A stretch of 64,000 bases of DNA from Brevibacillus brevis (GCF_900637055.1 NZ_LR134338.1:2304001-2368000), one strand, 5' to 3'; counted from the first letter of the stretch, positions 34,553 to 43,218 are shown. A program made the numbers and translations. Notes: generated by a model not told the origin, from the sequence alone.

Positions 34553-35612
34553 GATAAACCGTTTCTTTCTCTTTCTGATGGCGCCTGCTCTCGGTTTTTT
34601 GGTCGCTTTTGCGCTGGACAATCCAGTGGACAAGCTCCAGACAGAAGGCCTGAAGCTTCCTTCTGCCGTAGCGAAGAGCCAAGCAGATGAGCTGGGGGAA
34701 CGGCTCAATGACACCAAGGTGCAGCTTCGAAACGTAGAATTCGTCATTGAAGACATCCGGGATCGCTCGAAAAAGGAACAGAAAGAATACGAGCAGCAAA
34801 ACAAGAAGATCAGCAGCGCACTTGAAGCGAGCAAATCCCAGACACAAAAATCTGCGGATGTATTGGACACGATTTTGTCCAACATGCTTGGCAAGCCGAT
34901 CGGTCAACACTTCGGGAAAAACTCGACAGTGAAAATCTATTCCTTGCAAGAAGGAGGATACCGCGGTTACATGGCCAAAGTTCGCCTCAATGATCCGAAA
35001 GCGCTGAAAATGGTGCTGGCCAACAACTCCGTGAAAAGTAAAGGAGAAACGACGAGTCAAGCCGGTAAGCGCACAGGAGCTATTCTTGCGATCAATGCAG
35101 GCGGCTTTATGTCGGACAAGCAGGGCAATCTGACTCCGTTAGGCATTACGGTTGTTGACGGCAAGATTCGAACCTTTTCCAATAATGCGAAGCTGAGCTT
35201 TGTCGGATTTAACAACAAAGGTCACCTGGTCGGAACAAACATCAAGACGCAGGCGCAAATTACACAACAAGGGATATTGCAGGGAGCGAGCTTTTTGCCC
35301 CGTCTTTTGCAGGACGGAAAGCGATTGTCTATTCCTCGTGAATGGGCGAATGCACGTCAACCGCGAACACTAATCGGCCATTTCGACAACGGCGATTTGC
35401 TGCTGATTGTCATTGATGGAAGACGAGATGGCTGGAGTAATGGTGTTACGCTGGAGGAAGCGCAAAGAAAGCTGCAAGAGTGGCATGTCGTGGATGCGTA
35501 TAACCTCGACGGCGGCGGCTCCAGTGCGTTTTATTACAATGGCAAGCTGTTGAACAAGCCATCTGGGGGCAAAGAACGACGCGTGGTGAGCAATTTGGTC
35601 ATCATGCCATAA
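34542..35612 (+). CDS. Membrane-anchored phosphodiester glycosidase (NAGPA-domain) protein
   Basis: A 356-residue protein. The GTG at 34542 is preferred because GGAGG lies 9 bases upstream; ATG 34533 abuts that site. A signal anchor spans residues about 4-24, then a coiled coil about 35-110 (RLNDTKVQLRNVEFVIEDI). The C-terminal NAGPA-type domain has AILAINAGGFMSDKQGNLTPLG near residue 170, RQPRTLIGHFDNGDLLLIVIDG near 265 and VDAYNLDGGGSSAFYYNG near 320. This family cleaves or binds phosphodiester-linked sugars in wall polymers or exopolysaccharide. Coupled to the preceding coiled-coil gene. Confidence 0.85.
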   Translation: MLGKINRFFLFLMAPALGFLVAFALDNPVDKLQTEGLKLPSAVAKSQADELGERLNDTKVQLRNVEFVIEDIRDRSKKEQKEYEQQNKKISSALEASKSQTQKSADVLDTILSNMLGKPIGQHFGKNSTVKIYSLQEGGYRGYMAKVRLNDPKALKMVLANNSVKSKGETTSQAGKRTGAILAINAGGFMSDKQGNLTPLGITVVDGKIRTFSNNAKLSFVGFNNKGHLVGTNIKTQAQITQQGILQGASFLPRLLQDGKRLSIPREWANARQPRTLIGHFDNGDLLLIVIDGRRDGWSNGVTLEEAQRKLQEWHVVDAYNLDGGGSSAFYYNGKLLNKPSGGKERRVVSNLVIMP

Positions 35613-35623
35613 GCAAAAATCGG

Positions 35624-35673
35624 AACACTCTTCTGGGAAGACGAAAAGTCTCGATGCAGAAGAGTGTTTTTTT
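35624..35673 (+). terminator. Terminator after the NAGPA-domain gene
   Basis: AACACTCTTCTG at 35624-35635 pairs with CAGAAGAGTGTT at 35657-35668, then a T-run. Confidence 0.85.
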
Positions 35674-35712
35674 CTGTAGAGAAAAGTTTGCCTAGGCAAC
35701 TGTGAATGTGGG

Positions 35713-35742
35713 TTGACCTTAAAAAATGCTGAAAATTATAAT
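35713..35742 (+). promoter_or_regulatory. Sigma-A-type promoter of the ggt gene
   Basis: TTGACC (35713-35718), 18-bp spacer, TATAAT (35737-35742), 38 bases before the start codon. Confidence 0.75.
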
Positions 35743-35779
35743 AATAGTAGAAGTTATGAAATCGAATAGGAGGGATCGC

Positions 35780-37813
35780 ATGAAAAAAGGGATGTTGGTT
35801 GCCCTCTCAATTGTTTCCGTGCTTTCGTTTCCTCATTTTGCTGTGGGAAAAGTCCCAGGTGTGCCAGCAGGTGTGCAAGGAGCTACAAAAGGAATTGTCG
35901 CGGTCTCTCATCCAGCAGCGGCGCAGGTCGGTAGAGATATCTTGGCAAAGGGCGGCAATGCGATTGACGCTGCGGCTGGGATCCAATTTGCTTTGAATGT
36001 GGCAGAACCGTATATGTCCGGTATCGGCGGCGGTGGTTTCATGATGATTTATGTGAAGGATCAGAACAAAGTGACGGTGATAGATAGTCGGGAAGTGGCG
36101 CCTGCCAAGGTGACTCCCGATATGTTTTTGCAGGCAGATGGTACGCCGATCCCATTTGAGGAGAGACATACGAGCGGTCAGGCCGTAGGTGTCCCAGGTA
36201 CCTTGCTGGGCGTAGAGCAGGCGTTGGAATCGTATGGAACATGGGACTTGGGAAAAGTGATAGAACCTTCAATTGAATTGGCGGAAAAAGGAGTTCGCGT
36301 CAACTGGGTGTCCGCTCAATTTATTGCTAATTCCATGGAAAAGCTGAAAAAGCATGAGACTGCTGCACAAGTGTTTGCGCCAAACGGAGTTCCACTCAAA
36401 GAAGGCGAGATGCTGGTTCAGCCCCAATTGGCGAAAACGTTGAAGATCATCCGCGACAAAGGCTCAGATGCCTTGTACGAAGGGGAAATCGGTAAGGCTC
36501 TCGTCGAAGAAGTACAGAGGACGGGTGGCTCCATGACACTCGATGATTTGCAGGCGTATCAAGTAAAAGAGCGTGAACCGGTCCGCGGCATGTATCGTGG
36601 ATATGAAGTGATTTCGATGGCACCACCCAGTTCTGGCGGCTTGACACTCATTCAGATTTTGAAGCTGATGGAAGGCTACGATAACAAAAAGGACGGAATC
36701 GGGTCTGTAGCCTATTTGCATCATCTGATCGAAGCCAATCACCTCGCCTACGCAGATCGGGCGGCGTTTATGGCGGACGAGGACGTGTATCCGGTACCGA
36801 AAAAGGGGCTGATTGCGGACAAATACATCAAGGAAAGGCGTCAGCTCATTCGCGAAGAGACCGCGAATGCCAATGTAGTGGCAGGAGACCCTTGGAAGTA
36901 CGATCCCGGCAAAAAGCCAGAGGTGTCCATGAAATTGAGAGATCAGTCTCCGGTCAAGCAGACCACGCACTTCTCTGTGATGGACAAATGGGGGAATATC
37001 GTTGCGTATACGACGACCATTGAAGATATTTTTGGCAGCGGTGTGATGGTTCCGGGTTACGGCTTCATGCTCAATAATGAGCTTACTGATTTTGATGCGA
37101 TTCCTGGCGGTGTCAATCAGGTAGAGCCCGGCAAGCGTCCACGTTCGAGCATGACGCCAACCATGGTGCTAAAAGACGGGAAGCCTTTTTTAGCAATTGG
37201 CTCACCAGGTGGGTCGACGATCATCGCTTCTGTATCACAGACGATTCTCAATGTGATCGATCATGGAATGGAGATTCAGGATGCCATTCGTGCACCACGC
37301 ATTTTTTCTAGCAGCTATCCGAGTGTGACGTGGGAAGCGGGCATTGACCAAGACGTTATCCTGCAATTGATGGCAAAAGGTCACGTTTTTGCTGAGGAAC
37401 CAACAAACATTGGCAACGTCCAAGCGATTGTGTACGATTTTGAAACGGGAAAAATGTACGGCGGAGCGGATAACACGCGCGAGGGTACTGTACTCGGGGT
37501 GGATGCCATTGCATATACGGCTGCTCAGCCAAACCAGTCGACAAAAGAAAAAGAAGGCCCCTTTGATTTACGAGTAAACGGCAATGTCTACCCATATACA
37601 GCAGAGCAAAAAGTGATGATAGATGGAGTGGCCTATGTTCAAGCCAATAAGCTGCTGTTAGGGTTGGGACAAAAAGTGACGTCCTTCCAGACTGATGTCG
37701 TCATGGTGAAGGGAATTCCTTACTTGCCTGTCAAAAAAGTTGGCGAGAAGCTGGGCTATACGGTCATGTGGAAGGAAGGAGAGCGGTCTATCGAGTTGAA
37801 TAGCAAAAAGTAG
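35780..37813 (+). CDS. ggt: Gamma-glutamyltranspeptidase with C-terminal copper-amine-oxidase-like domain
   Basis: Secreted enzyme of 677 residues that transfers or hydrolyses gamma-glutamyl groups of glutathione or poly-gamma-glutamate. The ATG at 35780 has AGGAGGG upstream. A signal peptide covers residues 1-24. The large subunit contains GGNAIDAAAGIQFAL and GIGGGGFMMIY. Self-cleavage should occur before the Thr in KQTTHFSVMDKWGN near residue 395, which becomes the N-terminal nucleophile. RPRSSMTPTMVL and GSPGGSTI follow. After about residue 595 a domain of about 80 residues resembles the copper-amine-oxidase N-terminal-like wall-associated module (VYPYTAEQKVMIDGVAYVQA). This extension is absent from the B. 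subtilis enzyme. Confidence 0.9.
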   Translation: MKKGMLVALSIVSVLSFPHFAVGKVPGVPAGVQGATKGIVAVSHPAAAQVGRDILAKGGNAIDAAAGIQFALNVAEPYMSGIGGGGFMMIYVKDQNKVTVIDSREVAPAKVTPDMFLQADGTPIPFEERHTSGQAVGVPGTLLGVEQALESYGTWDLGKVIEPSIELAEKGVRVNWVSAQFIANSMEKLKKHETAAQVFAPNGVPLKEGEMLVQPQLAKTLKIIRDKGSDALYEGEIGKALVEEVQRTGGSMTLDDLQAYQVKEREPVRGMYRGYEVISMAPPSSGGLTLIQILKLMEGYDNKKDGIGSVAYLHHLIEANHLAYADRAAFMADEDVYPVPKKGLIADKYIKERRQLIREETANANVVAGDPWKYDPGKKPEVSMKLRDQSPVKQTTHFSVMDKWGNIVAYTTTIEDIFGSGVMVPGYGFMLNNELTDFDAIPGGVNQVEPGKRPRSSMTPTMVLKDGKPFLAIGSPGGSTIIASVSQTILNVIDHGMEIQDAIRAPRIFSSSYPSVTWEAGIDQDVILQLMAKGHVFAEEPTNIGNVQAIVYDFETGKMYGGADNTREGTVLGVDAIAYTAAQPNQSTKEKEGPFDLRVNGNVYPYTAEQKVMIDGVAYVQANKLLLGLGQKVTSFQTDVVMVKGIPYLPVKKVGEKLGYTVMWKEGERSIELNSKK

Positions 37814-37841
37814 GCTGATCAAGGAAAGGATGTAGCAAAAA

Positions 37842-38732
37842 ATGAAGAAAGTGCTTGTACTCGGCGGAACGCGATTTTTTGGAAAGCGATTGGTGCAGCT
37901 TCTCGTTGAAGCTGGGGTAGACGTTACGGTGGCAACGAGGGGGCTTAGCCAAGTGGAGTTGCCTGCTTCTGTTAAAAGAATTACGCTTGATCGCGATGAC
38001 GTCCATTCTCTTGCTGTTGCTGGAGAAGAGCAGTGGGATGTGGTTTACGATAACATCTGTTATTCCTCCCAAAATGCTATGGATGCGTGTAAGGTTTTTC
38101 GGGGGAAAGTAGGTAGGTACGTTTTGACCTCTACCTTGTCCGTCTACGATTATGCCGAGGAACAACTACAGGAAGAGGCATTTGATCCATACACGTATGC
38201 AATCCATCGGAAAACGAGAGACGAGACAACCTATCAAGAGGGGAAGCGTCAAGCAGAAGCCGTCTTTTTTCAGGAGAAGGCCTTTCCTGTCGTAGCTGTT
38301 CGTTTTCCGATCGTGCTAGCGGAAGACGATTACACACGTCGGCTATGGTTTCATATTGAGCAAGTGCAAGAGGAGCGGCCGATTGGTATGATGAATCCCG
38401 CTGCCCGTATGTGCTTTATTCATGCACAGGAAGCGGCACAATTTTTGGAATGGGTGGCGACAACGTCCATCACAGGGCCTGTGAATGCGTGCTCGGATGG
38501 GATTGTTTCGCTTGCTGAGCTGATGCAGACAATTGCGCAAACAGTCGGAAAGCCTGCCCGAATCGAGCAAACGACAGATGCTTCTGATGCGTCTCCCTTT
38601 GGATTTGTAGCATCGTTTTACATGGATAACAGCAAGGCTAAGGCCGCGGGCTTCCCATTCTGGTCGCTGGATGAATGGTTGCCGGCGCTTGTCAAAAACC
38701 TAAACGAGGAATATACCTCCGAAAAAGCGTGA
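37842..38732 (+). CDS. NAD-dependent epimerase/dehydratase family protein
   Basis: Short-chain-type Rossmann protein of 296 residues. It starts with the dinucleotide loop VLVLGGTRFFGKRLVQLL. An Asp-rich strand follows (WDVVYDNICYSS), then STLSVYDYAEE, and the usual Tyr/Lys catalytic pair is replaced by less canonical residues. This resembles the mRNA-binding-protein-like/CsrA-type epimerase subgroup, whose substrates are often unknown. GGAAAGGATG precedes the ATG, 28 bases after ggt, so it may be co-transcribed with ggt. Confidence 0.82.
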   Translation: MKKVLVLGGTRFFGKRLVQLLVEAGVDVTVATRGLSQVELPASVKRITLDRDDVHSLAVAGEEQWDVVYDNICYSSQNAMDACKVFRGKVGRYVLTSTLSVYDYAEEQLQEEAFDPYTYAIHRKTRDETTYQEGKRQAEAVFFQEKAFPVVAVRFPIVLAEDDYTRRLWFHIEQVQEERPIGMMNPAARMCFIHAQEAAQFLEWVATTSITGPVNACSDGIVSLAELMQTIAQTVGKPARIEQTTDASDASPFGFVASFYMDNSKAKAAGFPFWSLDEWLPALVKNLNEEYTSEKA

Positions 38733-38814
38733 CCTATCTACCTTTTCTTTCGTACTACTCCATGGTAAGGTAAAGCAGAACATATGTGTCTGTAAGGAAC
38801 CAGGAGGATCGATC

Positions 38815-39636
38815 ATGAACAAAAATCGCACCAGCAGTTTCGCGATCATCGCAGCACTATCAGTAGCACTACTCAGTGGATGTGAACCTCCCTCATTGAG
38901 TGGATTGTTATCCAGCGAGTCGAATGGACAGTCCGCGGGAGAGGGAACGCAGTCAACGACAGTTGAACCAAATAACGAGGAGACAGCACGTCCCCAACGG
39001 GCATCTCTTGCAGAGACGATAAAAGATGTGGATGGAGTGCCAACCGTTACGAATGCAACAGATCTCTCGGTTGTCGTAAATAAACAGCGGGCATTGCCTG
39101 CCGATTATATTCCACCGGATTTGGTAGAGCCAAATGTGCCGTTCCCTTTTGATGAAAAAGTAGAGAAGCGATTGCTGAGAGCAGAAGCTGCACAAGCATT
39201 AGAAGAACTGTTTGCCAAAGCAAAGACAGAAGGTATTGAACTGTACGCCGTTTCTGGCTACCGCTCGTATAAGACCCAAAGATCGCTGTACGAAACGTAT
39301 GTAAGGACGCAAGGTGCTGAACATGCAGCTGCCTACAGTGCCGTACCTGGAAAGAGTGAGCATCAGACTGGCTTGGCAATGGATGTGTCTGGCTATGATG
39401 CAAATACACGCTTGGAAGAATCATTTGGTGAGACGCCTGAAGGAATATGGCTGGCAGCCAACTGTGCGGACTTTGGGTTTGTCATTCGTTATTTGAAGGG
39501 CAAGGAAGATACGACTGGATATGCGTATGAGCCTTGGCATTTGCGTTATGTAGGGAAGGAAATGGCGAAAGAAATTATGGCAGGTGGCCTCACTTTGGAG
39601 GATTATTTATCTGAAGCGGCAATTGCCCACAAATAA
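38815..39636 (+). CDS. VanY-type D-alanyl-D-alanine carboxypeptidase lipoprotein
   Basis: Lipoprotein of 273 residues. The signal peptide ends in lipobox LLSGC (cysteine near residue 23), and a Ser/Thr/Asn-rich linker runs to about 75. The M15B peptidase domain has YAVSGYRSYKTQRSLYE near residue 143, SEHQTGLAMDVSG near 181 (zinc His and Asp) and EPWHLRYVG near 242 (catalytic Glu and zinc His). It trims the terminal D-Ala of peptidoglycan stem peptides; nothing nearby suggests vancomycin resistance. CCAGGAGG precedes the ATG. Confidence 0.9.
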   Translation: MNKNRTSSFAIIAALSVALLSGCEPPSLSGLLSSESNGQSAGEGTQSTTVEPNNEETARPQRASLAETIKDVDGVPTVTNATDLSVVVNKQRALPADYIPPDLVEPNVPFPFDEKVEKRLLRAEAAQALEELFAKAKTEGIELYAVSGYRSYKTQRSLYETYVRTQGAEHAAAYSAVPGKSEHQTGLAMDVSGYDANTRLEESFGETPEGIWLAANCADFGFVIRYLKGKEDTTGYAYEPWHLRYVGKEMAKEIMAGGLTLEDYLSEAAIAHK

Positions 39637-39650
39637 CGCCATCGAAAATG

Positions 39651-39682
39651 AAAAGAGCCGCCCCGATCTGGAGCGGCTTTTT
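39651..39682. terminator. Terminator between the vanY-type gene and signal peptidase gene
   Basis: AGCCGC pairs with GCGGCT and is flanked by an A-run on the left and TTTTT on the right, serving both converging genes. Confidence 0.75.
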
Positions 39683-39697
39683 GCTGCCTGGAAAAGG

Positions 39698-40258
39698 TTA
39701 ACGCGGGAGGCGAATCTGGGATAGCGGCCAATAAACGACCTCTGCACGTCCTACTACATGATCCAGTTGAACAGGGCCAATGACGCGGCTGTCCATACTG
39801 TTGTTGCGATTATCCCCCATAACAAACACACTGCCCTCAGGAATCTTCACAGGATCAAAATCTTCGGTTAATGTCACACCTGCTGTTGAAGCTTTAAGCT
39901 TGTTTTCGACCAAATACTCTTCGCTGAGCGGCTGGCCATTGACATACACTTGATCATTTTTGGCTTCAACCGTATCACCAGCTACTGCGACCACGCGCTT
40001 GATCCAGTTGTCGCCAGTTGCATCCGGATGAACGATGACGATATCGCCAGGCTGCGGTTCTTTGAGGTAGTAAATCGCTTTGTTTACGATGACACGCTCG
40101 CGGTCATGCAACGTACTTTCCATGGAACGCCCTTGGACGACGTAGGGAGCCATGACAAATACGTAGATAAAGGCAGTCAATCCGCCAATCAAGACAAACG
40201 ATTTTAACCAATCAAGCAATTCTACTTTCCATTTTGGTGTAGGGTTGGTTTGTTCCAT
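39698..40258 (-). CDS. sipS: Signal peptidase I
   Basis: Membrane-bound type I signal peptidase of 186 residues that cleaves signal peptides of secreted proteins. One N-terminal span lies at about residues 20-40. The catalytic Ser is in GRSMESTL near residue 46, and the general-base Lys is in NWIKRVVAVAGD near residue 87. The GDNRNNSMDSRVIGPV box near 148 is diagnostic of the family. AGGAGA precedes the ATG. Bacilli often have several paralogues, so the symbol denotes family only. Confidence 0.92.
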   Translation of the reverse strand: MEQTNPTPKWKVELLDWLKSFVLIGGLTAFIYVFVMAPYVVQGRSMESTLHDRERVIVNKAIYYLKEPQPGDIVIVHPDATGDNWIKRVVAVAGDTVEAKNDQVYVNGQPLSEEYLVENKLKASTAGVTLTEDFDPVKIPEGSVFVMGDNRNNSMDSRVIGPVQLDHVVGRAEVVYWPLSQIRLPR

Positions 40259-40634
40259 TGAAATTCTCCTATGTATGTGGTTTCTGTGGCAAATATGCCT
40301 GAGTCAAATGCCTCGTGTGTGTAAGGCTGTCTTCCCATTATACATGCTTTACGAATAGATACGAAAGATGATTCAAGGAAATAATTGGCTTCGTAGGTGT
40401 AGTTCGAGAAAGTCGTAACATTATTTTGCAAGCTTACCTATTGTCAGTTTTTCCTGTTTGAGTTAAGATGTTCTTGAAATAAGTTTTACAATAAAAATAT
40501 TAAGTGGTAAACACTTTGTCTGGCTCATACATATCTTTCGTGAAAAGAAATAATTTCGGGAGTTCTCTTGATCTTCCAGTACTTAGGCTATATAGTTTTA
40601 TAGTAAAAGTACTTATATTATTAATTTTCCGAAA
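40259..40634. other. 376-bp gene-free, AT-rich intergenic region with promoter-like elements
   Basis: No coding sequence is seen. It separates divergent signal peptidase and MarR genes. A promoter-like TTGAAA (40474-40479) with TATTAA (40498-40503) faces the MarR gene. Next to it is the inverted repeat AAGTG-GTAAA-CACTT (40502-40516). Two copies of AGTACTT (from 40578 and 40608) flank an inverted repeat CTATA/TATAG (40588-40603). On the minus strand ATTATA near 40338 reads as a -10 for the signal peptidase gene. Confidence 0.5.
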
Positions 40635-41072
40635 ATGGGTGATGTTGTGAGCAATATGTCCCGTGCCAGTAAACTTGAGGAACTGGATCGAGTATTTGTC
40701 GAAATTGCTCGTTTCTTTATTAACAATTGGCTAGAAGAAGAGTCAATCAGTCCGAAGCAGTTTATCTTGCTGCGTGTGCTACATCAAAAAGGACGAAGCA
40801 CAGTTTCTGAGCTGGCGACCATTTTGAAACTGTCCAATAGTGCCACCACCATTGCACTCAATCGGTTAGTGAAGGCTGGTTTTATCGACCGTATCCGAGA
40901 CGAACAGGATCGACGTGTAGTGTGGGTCACGTTATCACAACAGGCGATTCCGACTCTGGAAGGACTTTTGTGCGACAGGAGAGCGCTAGTAGGAAAGCTG
41001 CTGGAGAATCTGAACGACGACGAGTTAGAGCAGTTTACTTATTTCCTCAGGAAAATGCAGCAGTCCATATAG
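40635..41072 (+). CDS. MarR family transcriptional regulator
   Basis: Winged-helix regulator of about 145 residues. The DNA-binding part is STVSELATILKLSNSATTIALNRLVKAGFIDR followed by the wing IRDEQDRRVVWVTLS. Helices at both ends form the dimer interface. ATG 40635 lacks a clear ribosome site; GTG 40647 with GGGTGAT just before it is a good alternative. Short inverted repeats in the upstream region (AAGTGGTAAACACTT and repeated AGTACTT) are candidate self-binding sites. Ligand unknown. Confidence 0.88.
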   Translation: MGDVVSNMSRASKLEELDRVFVEIARFFINNWLEEESISPKQFILLRVLHQKGRSTVSELATILKLSNSATTIALNRLVKAGFIDRIRDEQDRRVVWVTLSQQAIPTLEGLLCDRRALVGKLLENLNDDELEQFTYFLRKMQQSI

Positions 41073-41148
41073 ACATGCCATCAAGTTCGGGTCTGGGGAC
41101 ATTCTTGCAAGACAAAAGTGCGTACCGCGGGAATGGGAGTGTACACAT

Positions 41149-41655
41149 ATGAAAAAGAAAAGCACACTGATCATGAGTTCTTGTATCTTAGGAGCTGCTC
41201 TGTTTACACAAGCTGCATTTGCAGAAGAGGCAGTAAAAGCTACTGAAACGACTACTGCAACAGAAGCAACAACAACAACTACAGAAGAAAAACCTGCAAC
41301 TGACGAAAAGCCAGCTACTGAAGCACCTGCAACTGAAGAAAAGCCTGCTACTGAAGAGAAGCCTGCAACTGAAACAACAACTGCACCAACAACTACACCT
41401 GAAGTAAAACCTGCAGCGCCACAAACCGTTAACCCAATTCAAGGGCTGACTCAACAAGGTGGCTGGATGATGATGCCAGGTAAAGATGAGTTCGTACTGG
41501 TGAGTGGCCAATACGTTCCAGTAATCTCTACTGTAGCTGGATGGACAATGATGCCAGGAACAGATCAATTTGTTACAACTAATCGCATTACTCCTGTAAA
41601 TGCTCCAGCTGCTGGTTGGACAATGAGTGCACCTGAATCCGATAACAATAAATAA
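41149..41655 (+). CDS. Secreted Pro/Thr/Glu-repeat protein with GWxMMPG C-terminal repeats
   Basis: A 168-residue secreted protein with no recognised family. A signal peptide covers residues 1-25 (cleavage after AAFA). Residues 26-95 are low-complexity Thr/Glu/Pro with repeated EKPATE units, like a wall-spanning stalk. The end holds an imperfect repeat: GGWMMMPGKDEFVLV, then AGWTMMPGTDQFVTT, and a last partial copy AAGWTMSAP. The aromatic-Met-Pro-Gly repeat suggests a small binding module. GGGAG lies before the ATG; a terminator follows. Confidence 0.75.
   Translation: MKKKSTLIMSSCILGAALFTQAAFAEEAVKATETTTATEATTTTTEEKPATDEKPATEAPATEEKPATEEKPATETTTAPTTTPEVKPAAPQTVNPIQGLTQQGGWMMMPGKDEFVLVSGQYVPVISTVAGWTMMPGTDQFVTTNRITPVNAPAAGWTMSAPESDNNK
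41280..41380 (+). repeat. In-gene repeat coding EKPATE/EAPATE units
   Basis: Near-identical 15-18 bp units (GAAGAAAAGCCTGCTACT and variants) code the Glu-Lys-Pro-Ala-Thr stalk. Confidence 0.75.
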
Positions 41656-41665
41656 TTTCCTTTAT

Positions 41666-41704
41666 AAAAGACGCTTTGTCCCTCGATTGGGCAAGCGTCT
41701 TTTT
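41666..41704 (+). terminator. Terminator after the secreted repeat protein gene
   Basis: AGACGCTT at 41669-41676 pairs with AAGCGTCT at 41693-41700, then TTTT. Confidence 0.75.
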
Positions 41705-41773
41705 GTTGGCTAAATGTGGAGATTCCCGTACAAACTAAAGCGGATCGAAAACCAAAAGGAAGGAGGAAGGAAA

Positions 41774-41956
41774 ATGGCAGGTTATGATAAAGAGCAGGCT
41801 CAATCCATGGCGAGAGAGTTGGACAGTGAGGATGCAGGCGGAGCCGTCTACTATCAAGAGGCAGACGAATATACAGCTGGACTGGCAACGACGCAGGAGC
41901 TGGTCAGTGACATGTACAAGATGGGAACCATTGAGGACAAGGAACAGACGATGTAA
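41774..41956 (+). CDS. Small acidic protein of unknown function (60 aa)
   Basis: Start ATG 41774 with a strong GGAAGGAGG about 9 bases upstream. The product is acidic and helical (KEQAQSMARELDSEDAGGAVYY, TTQELVSDMYKMGTIEDK), with no membrane span or cysteine. It is flanked by terminators on both sides, so it is a stand-alone transcript or processed unit. Not recognised. Confidence 0.7.
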   Translation: MAGYDKEQAQSMARELDSEDAGGAVYYQEADEYTAGLATTQELVSDMYKMGTIEDKEQTM

Positions 41957-41969
41957 AGACATAGGAAAA

Positions 41970-42010
41970 GAGCGAGGCCAGCCTGGATGCAAGGAGGCTG
42001 GTCGCTTTTT
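41970..42010 (+). terminator. Terminator after the 60-aa gene
   Basis: AGCGAGGCCAGCC pairs with GGCTGGTCGCT with a small bulge, followed by TTTTT. Confidence 0.7.
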
Positions 42011-42034
42011 GGTTCGTTGATAAAAAATTTTTTA

Positions 42035-42062
42035 TTGACTTAGTAGATTGTATCGGTAAAAA
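42035..42062 (+). promoter_or_regulatory. Sigma-A-type promoter of the aminopeptidase gene
   Basis: TTGACT (42035-42040), 16-bp spacer, TAAAAA (42057-42062), 40 bases before the start codon. Confidence 0.55.
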
Positions 42063-42102
42063 TACAAGAGGAATCAGAAAATTTAAAAAGGGTGTGCCAG
42101 GA

Positions 42103-43218
42103 ATGAGAGACTCACGATTAGATCAATTAGCGTACAATCTGGTTAACTATTCTGTACGAGTACAGCCAGGGGAAAACATTTTGATCAACGCGAAAGGGGA
42201 CACACCGGATTTGGTGCAAGCCCTCGTGCGTGAGATTTACAAAGCAGGCGGCAGTCCTTATGTTCAATTGATTGATCCCGCCGTAAGCCGAGAAATCGCA
42301 ATGAATTGCAATGAAGAGCAGTTGAAGACCATGGCTCAACATGAGGTTGAACTCATGGAGAAAATGCAGGGTTACATCGGAATTCGTGCAGCGAACAACA
42401 TCAATGAGATGGCTGATGTTCCAAGTGACAAGCTCGGCATCTATTCTCGCTTGTATGAGCTGCCAGTGATGAACGTGCGCGTGCCTAAAACGAAGTGGGT
42501 TGTTCTTCGTTATCCAAATCCTTCTATGGCACAGCTTGCGAACATGTCTACAGCAGCTTTTGAAGATTTTTACTTCCAAGTATGCAACCTGGATTACGCG
42601 AAAATGGACAAAGCAATGGACAGTCTGGTTGACTTGATGAATCGCACAGACAAGGTACGCTTGGTAGGACCTGAAACGGATCTCACCTTCTCAATCAAGG
42701 ACATTCCTGCTGTGAAATGTGCGGGCCTGCGCAATATTCCAGATGGTGAAGTGTATACAGCGCCTGTGAAGGATTCCGTAAATGGTGTTATCACTCATAA
42801 TGCGCCAACACCATACCACGGCTTTACTTTCGAAAATGTTCGCCTGACCTTCAAGGACGGTAAAATTGTGGAAGCAACAGCGAACGATACCGAACGCTTG
42901 AATCAAATTTTGGATACGGACGAGGGAGCGCGCTTCATTGGGGAGTTCGCTATCGGTGTGAATCCTTACATTCGCAACCCGATGAAAGATATCTTGTTTG
43001 ATGAAAAAATAGACGGAAGCTTCCACTTCACGCCTGGTCAATGCTATGACGAAGCATACAATGGCAACAAATCGTCTGTGCACTGGGATATGGTTTCCAT
43101 CCAGCGTCCGGATTGGGGCGGAGGGGAAATCTGGTTTGATGACGTCCTGATTCGCAAAGATGGTCGTTTTGTCATTGCAGAGCTTGAATGTCTGAATCCA
43201 GAAAACTTGAAAGGGTAA
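42103..43218 (+). CDS. M29 family aminopeptidase (AmpS/aminopeptidase T-like)
   Basis: Cytoplasmic metallo-aminopeptidase of 371 residues, slightly shorter than typical 408-413 residue members. Start ATG 42103 (MRDSRLDQLAYNLV) has AAAGGG 10 bases upstream; GTG 42094 is less well placed. M29 metal ligands are visible: NIPDGEVYTAP (Glu near 225), GARFIGEFAIGVNP (Glu near 290), DGSFHFTPGQCYDEAYNG (His near 318 and Tyr) and SSVHWDMV with IWFDDVLI (His and Asp). It removes N-terminal residues from peptides, with broad specificity expected. Confidence 0.9.
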   Translation: MRDSRLDQLAYNLVNYSVRVQPGENILINAKGDTPDLVQALVREIYKAGGSPYVQLIDPAVSREIAMNCNEEQLKTMAQHEVELMEKMQGYIGIRAANNINEMADVPSDKLGIYSRLYELPVMNVRVPKTKWVVLRYPNPSMAQLANMSTAAFEDFYFQVCNLDYAKMDKAMDSLVDLMNRTDKVRLVGPETDLTFSIKDIPAVKCAGLRNIPDGEVYTAPVKDSVNGVITHNAPTPYHGFTFENVRLTFKDGKIVEATANDTERLNQILDTDEGARFIGEFAIGVNPYIRNPMKDILFDEKIDGSFHFTPGQCYDEAYNGNKSSVHWDMVSIQRPDWGGGEIWFDDVLIRKDGRFVIAELECLNPENLKG

